Source of the DNA: Rhodocyclaceae bacterium
GTDB lineage: Bacteria; Pseudomonadota; Gammaproteobacteria; Burkholderiales; Rhodocyclaceae
Assembly (NCBI GenBank): GCA_030682595.1
Contig: JAUXNZ010000222.1
Coordinates: 1 to 9,947 of the forward strand
Direction: 5' to 3'
Length of the DNA: 9,947 nt
The position numbers and the translations under genes are program-made. Positions within the stretch are counted from its first letter, which is position 1, and every line of letters begins with the position of its first letter. The notes below the pieces were generated by a model. It saw nothing but the letters and a program-made list of their open reading frames with translations. It searched no databases and had not been told where the DNA came from. Positions 7,200 to 9,947 of this stretch are shown piece by piece.

Positions 7200-7215
7200 T
7201 GAAACTTCGTTTTCA
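7200..7215 (-). repeat. Small hairpin spanning the dapE stop codon
   Basis: TGAAAC (7200-7205) pairs with G7209 plus TTTCA (7211-7215), with one bulged T (7210) and a TTC loop. The dapE TGA (7213-7215) is inside the stem. Short and AT-rich, so of low stability; it adds to the run of three hairpins after dapE. Confidence 0.35.
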
Positions 7216-8355
7216 GGTGAGCAGTGCGCGGAAGGTCTGTTCGTAGATGCGCGCCAACGGCTCGATGTCGGCCAGCGCGACGCATTCGTCGATCTGGTGG
7301 ATGGTGGCGTTGAGCGGGCCGAATTCGACGACTTCGGGGCAGATGGTGGCGATGAAGCGGCCGTCGGAGGTGCCGCCGGTGGTGGAGAGGGTGGGCGTGA
7401 TGCCGGTTTCGGCGTGGATGGCGGCGGTGAGCGCCGTGACCAGGCGGCCGGGCGTGGTGAGGAAGGGGCGGCCGCCGAGCGTCCAGTGCAAGTCGTAATC
7501 GAGTTGATGACGATCGAGGATCGCATGCACGCGGTTTTGCAAACCCTCAGCGGTGCTGGCGGTGGAAAAGCGGAAGTTGAACAGCACGTCGAGCGTGCCG
7601 GGTACGACGTTGGTGACGCCGGTGCCGGCGTGGATGTTGGAGATCTGAAAACTGGTGGGCGGGAAGAACGCGTTGCCCTCGTCCCAGCGGGTCGCCGCGA
7701 GCTCGGCCAGCGCGGGGGCGGCGCGGTGGATGGGATTGTTCACCTTTTCGGGATAGGCGACGTGGCCCTGAATGCCCTTGACGACGAGCTTGCCGGACAG
7801 CGAGCCGCGCCGGCCGTTCTTGATCATGTCGCCTTGTTGCTTGACCGAGGTGGGTTCGCCGACGATGCAGCAGTCGAGCGCTGCGCCGCGCTGCGCCAGC
7901 GTTTCGACTACGCGCACGGTGCCGTCGGTGGCGTCGCCTTCCTCGTCCGAGGTGAGCAGGAAAGCGATTGAGCCTTGGGGTTCCACAGCGGCAAGGAGAC
8001 GTTCGACGGCGACGACGGCGGCGGCGACCGAGGTTTTCATGTCGGCCGCGCCACGGCCGTAGAGCATGCCGTTTCGCTCGGTCGGCACGAAGGGGTCGGA
8101 CTGCCATTGCTCGACCGGCCCCGGCGGCACGACATCGGTATGACCGGCGAAGACGATCAATGGTCGCGCCGTGCCGCGCTGCGCCCAGAGATTGCAGACC
8201 TGGCCGGTCGGGCCGGTGCTGTCGATGCGTTCGCAGACGAAGCCCAGCGGGGCGAGGCGGGCGGCGAGCAGGTCGAGGCAACCGGCATCTGCGGTGGTGA
8301 TCGAGCGGCGCGCAATGAGCGCCTTGGCGAGTTCGAGAGTCGGGGTCGGGGTCAT
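7213..8355 (-). CDS. dapE: Succinyl-diaminopimelate desuccinylase DapE
   Basis: Dinuclear zinc M20 amidohydrolase that cleaves N-succinyl-LL-2,6-diaminopimelate to succinate and LL-diaminopimelate, supplying peptidoglycan and lysine synthesis. The 380-residue product has the usual length (~375-380). The metal and catalytic residues are all visible: His72 in GHTDVVPPGP, Asp105 in GAADMK, catalytic Glu138 and ligand Glu139 in SDEEG, Glu167 in VGEPTS, and His353 in ATIHQIDE. The dimerisation/substrate segment GRRGSLSGKL...GIQGHVAYP is at 181-202, and the STTGGTSDGRFI motif is at 324-335. ATG 8355 follows directly after the TGA of the pilU-like gene (TGAATG, no spacer), so translation is likely coupled in the dapD-pilU-dapE operon. 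The start agrees with the family N-terminus, T-L-E-L-A-K-x-L-I-A-R-R-S. Confidence 0.97.
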   Translation of the reverse strand: MTPTPTLELAKALIARRSITTADAGCLDLLAARLAPLGFVCERIDSTGPTGQVCNLWAQRGTARPLIVFAGHTDVVPPGPVEQWQSDPFVPTERNGMLYGRGAADMKTSVAAAVVAVERLLAAVEPQGSIAFLLTSDEEGDATDGTVRVVETLAQRGAALDCCIVGEPTSVKQQGDMIKNGRRGSLSGKLVVKGIQGHVAYPEKVNNPIHRAAPALAELAATRWDEGNAFFPPTSFQISNIHAGTGVTNVVPGTLDVLFNFRFSTASTAEGLQNRVHAILDRHQLDYDLHWTLGGRPFLTTPGRLVTALTAAIHAETGITPTLSTTGGTSDGRFIATICPEVVEFGPLNATIHQIDECVALADIEPLARIYEQTFRALLT

Positions 8356-9528
8356 TCAGTCCATCTTCATCGTGAATTTGGAGAATGAAGCGCCGGACGC
8401 CGAGGTGCTGGCTTCGGCTTCGGCGGGCGCCAGCGGCGTGCGGGGGCCGTCGCCCAATTGTTTGTCGGCGCCGGCGTTGTTGATCAGCCAGTGCAGGTTG
8501 TTTGCCGAATCGGCGTTACCGAGGGCTTCTTCGAGCGTGATGACGCCGGATTTGTAGAGCGCGAACAGCGATTGCTCGAAGGTGATCGAGCCGGGCGAAA
8601 GGCTTTGTTCCATCGCTTCCTTGATGCCGCCGAGGTCGCCATTTTCGATCAGTTCGCCGACATAACGCGAATTGAGCAGTACTTCCGCTGCAGGGATGCG
8701 GGCGCCGTCGGGCCGCTTCACCAGTCGCTGGGAAATGACGCACTTCAGGGTTGCCGCCAAATCGGCGAGGAGCGCCGGACGGGTTTCCAGGGGGTAAAAG
8801 CTGATGATGCGGGAAAGTGAGTGATAGCTGTTGTTGGCGTGCAGCGTGGCGAGGCACAGGTGGCCGGTCTGGGCGTAGGCGATGGCCTGGGTCATCGTCT
8901 CCTGGTCGCGGATTTCGCCGATGAAGATGCAGTCCGGCGCCTGCCGCAGCGCATTTTTCAGCGCGACATGAAAGTCACGCGTGTCGGCGCCGATCTCGCG
9001 CTGGTTGACGATGGACTTCCGGTTTTTGAAGACGAATTCGATCGGTTCTTCGAGCGTCAGGATGTGCCCGCTGCAAGATTCGTTGCGGTGGTCCAGCATG
9101 GCGGTGATGGTCGTTGTCTTGCCCGAGCCGGTGGCGCCGACCAGCAGCACCAGGCCGCGTTTTTCCATGATGATGTCGGCCAATACCGGCGGCATGTTGA
9201 GCGCCGCCAGCCGCGGAATCTCCGTCGGGATGTAGCGCACGACGAAGGCCGGCGTGCCTTTCTGGCGCATTGCCGAAATGCGGAAGTTGCCGACGCCCGG
9301 CAGGGCATAACCCACATTCAGTTCCAGCGTTTCCGCGAATTCGCGCAACTGGAGATCCGTGAGAACCTCCTGCAGCAGGCCCATGATGGTGGCGGCATCC
9401 ATGATCTGCTGGTTGACGGCGACGGCCACGCCATTGATCTTGATGTTGATTGGCGCGTCGACCGAAACGAAGATGTCCGAGGCCTTTTTATCGGCCATCA
9501 ACTGGAAGAGCCGCTGCATCGAGCCCAT
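8356..9528 (-). CDS. pilU: PilT/PilU-family type IV pilus retraction ATPase, PilU-like
   Basis: Secretion-superfamily hexameric ATPase on the cytoplasmic face of the inner membrane, expected to assist type IV pilus retraction. The 390-residue product has an N-terminal PAS-like domain (about 1-115), Walker A GATGSGKT (131-138), an Asp box read as LTLEEPIEF (157-165), and an extended RQAPDCIFIGEIRD Walker B region (195-208). The His box is GHLCLATLHANN (222-233). ALKNALRQAPD and TLHANN are PilU rather than PilT wording. The C-terminal tail (about 354-390) is Ala/Ser/Pro-rich and looks disordered. The start at 9528 is 6 nt after the dapD stop; ATG 9519 is an alternative that removes MGS. The gene sits between two lysine-pathway genes, and no other pilus gene is visible. 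Confidence in the ATPase family is very high; the PilU label is less firm. Confidence 0.93.
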   Translation of the reverse strand: MGSMQRLFQLMADKKASDIFVSVDAPINIKINGVAVAVNQQIMDAATIMGLLQEVLTDLQLREFAETLELNVGYALPGVGNFRISAMRQKGTPAFVVRYIPTEIPRLAALNMPPVLADIIMEKRGLVLLVGATGSGKTTTITAMLDHRNESCSGHILTLEEPIEFVFKNRKSIVNQREIGADTRDFHVALKNALRQAPDCIFIGEIRDQETMTQAIAYAQTGHLCLATLHANNSYHSLSRIISFYPLETRPALLADLAATLKCVISQRLVKRPDGARIPAAEVLLNSRYVGELIENGDLGGIKEAMEQSLSPGSITFEQSLFALYKSGVITLEEALGNADSANNLHWLINNAGADKQLGDGPRTPLAPAEAEASTSASGASFSKFTMKMD

Positions 9529-9534
9529 GGCGGC

Positions 9535-9947
9535 TCAGTCTCTGAGTAGTTCGTTGATGCTGGTTTTGGAGCGGGTCTGCGCATCGACCTGCTTGACGAT
9601 CACCGCGCAGTAGAGGCTGTAGCTGCCATCCTTCGACGGCAGGCTGCCGGAGACCACCACCGAGCCGGCCGGCACGCGGCCGTAGATCACTTCGCCGGTG
9701 GCGCGGTTGAAAATCTTGGTGCTCTGGCCGATGAACACGCCCATCGAGATGACGCAGTTGTCCTCGACGATAACGCCTTCGACGACCTCGGAACGCGCGC
9801 CGATGAAGCAGTTGTCGCCGATGATGGTCGGGTTGGCCTGCATGGGTTCGAGCACGCCGCCGATGCCGACGCCGCCGCTCAAATGCACATGCTTGCCAAT
9901 CTGCGCGCAGGAGCCGACGGTGACCCAGGTATCGACCATCGTGCCCT
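9535..9947 (-). CDS. dapD: 2,3,4,5-tetrahydrodipicolinate N-succinyltransferase DapD, 5' end missing
   Basis: Left-handed beta-helix (hexapeptide) acyltransferase that succinylates tetrahydrodipicolinate from succinyl-CoA, the step opening the succinylase branch that DapE later closes. The frame is open to the window edge and holds about 136 C-terminal residues of ~275. The sequence GT-MVDTWVTVGSCAQIGKHV is followed by HLSGGVGIGGVLEP, IIGDNCFIGARSEVVEGVIV, ISMGVFIGQST and YGRVPAGSVVVSGSLPSKDG, all near-identical to DapD. Hexapeptide turns such as IGDNCF and VEDNCV are visible. The methionine at 9939 is internal, since the family has EGTMVDTW at this place. The TGA stop at 9535-9537 precedes the pilU-like start by 6 nt, so these genes are probably co-transcribed. 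Confidence 0.97.
   Translation of the reverse strand, partial: GTMVDTWVTVGSCAQIGKHVHLSGGVGIGGVLEPMQANPTIIGDNCFIGARSEVVEGVIVEDNCVISMGVFIGQSTKIFNRATGEVIYGRVPAGSVVVSGSLPSKDGSYSLYCAVIVKQVDAQTRSKTSINELLRD

Larger units (their letters stand above)
6892..7212. other. Gene-free, repeat- and hairpin-rich spacer between dapE and the MCE operon
   Basis: No credible protein or RNA gene is seen in these 321 bp. The spacer must hold the end of the dapD-pilU-dapE transcript and the start of the permease operon, both on the minus strand. It contains two copies of a 34-nt repeat, a short dispersed repeat, a GC palindrome with a G-quadruplex motif and three hairpins, each listed separately. No convincing sigma-70 promoter for the permease gene was found; the best -10-like string is TAAGAT (6901-6906 on the minus strand), without a matching -35. 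Confidence 0.75.

Noticed and set aside
7005..7526. Minus-strand open frame spanning the spacer and the dapE 3' end
   Set aside because: Ser/Pro/Arg-rich shadow of dapE plus non-coding repeats; no family resemblance.
7297..7971. Plus-strand Gly/Asp-rich open frame opposite dapE
   Set aside because: Antisense shadow of a clearly conserved dapE; composition only reflects GC-rich third positions.

Overview
The window reads as chromosomal DNA from a GC-rich betaproteobacterium, most likely of the Rhodocyclales type (Azoarcus/Thauera/Dechloromonas/Accumulibacter-like). This rests on protein style and gene order: acetoacetate-CoA ligase, RlmJ, an RluF-type pseudouridine synthase, PrmB, and a dapD - PilT/PilU ATPase - dapE run. 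Genes are packed tightly and face both ways. No rRNA, tRNA, CRISPR array, transposase or phage gene is visible.

Layout. Positions 1-1682 (+) hold the 3' part of an acetoacetate-CoA ligase gene. It converges on rlmJ (1705-2652, -), which is divergent from an rluF-like gene (2671-3492, +) with only 18 bp between the two start codons. rluF converges on prmB (3489-4385, -), and their stop codons overlap. Together these form a small island of ribosome modification: two rRNA enzymes and one ribosomal-protein enzyme. Positions 4386-4521 hold a -10-like box and SD for prmB plus a short relic of a PIN-domain toxin gene on the + strand.

Positions 4522-6891 (-) are a three-gene lipid-transport-like operon: an MlaE-type permease, a single-span MCE (MlaD-type) protein and an alpha-helical lipoprotein. 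They are linked by a 7-nt gap and an ATGA overlap. The ATPase expected between permease and MCE protein is absent from the locus. Positions 6892-7212 contain no gene but are dense in structure: a 34-nt direct repeat pair, a copy of a short sequence also found in the 3' end of rlmJ, a GC palindrome fused to a strong G-quadruplex motif, a 23-bp hairpin and two smaller hairpins. Positions 7213-9947 (-) are the lysine/diaminopimelate operon dapD (partial) - pilU-like - dapE, with gaps of 6 and 0 nt.

Interpretation. DapD and DapE act in the succinylase route to meso-diaminopimelate, with a type IV pilus ATPase gene inserted in the same transcript. From memory, dapE is often followed directly by prmB in related betaproteobacteria. 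Here the permease/MCE/lipoprotein cassette lies between them, with a toxin-gene relic on one side and a repeat-rich spacer on the other, which suggests insertion. Nothing here is a clear-cut new defence or mobile system. The points most worth a second look are the ATPase-less transport cassette and the structured spacer at 6892-7212.
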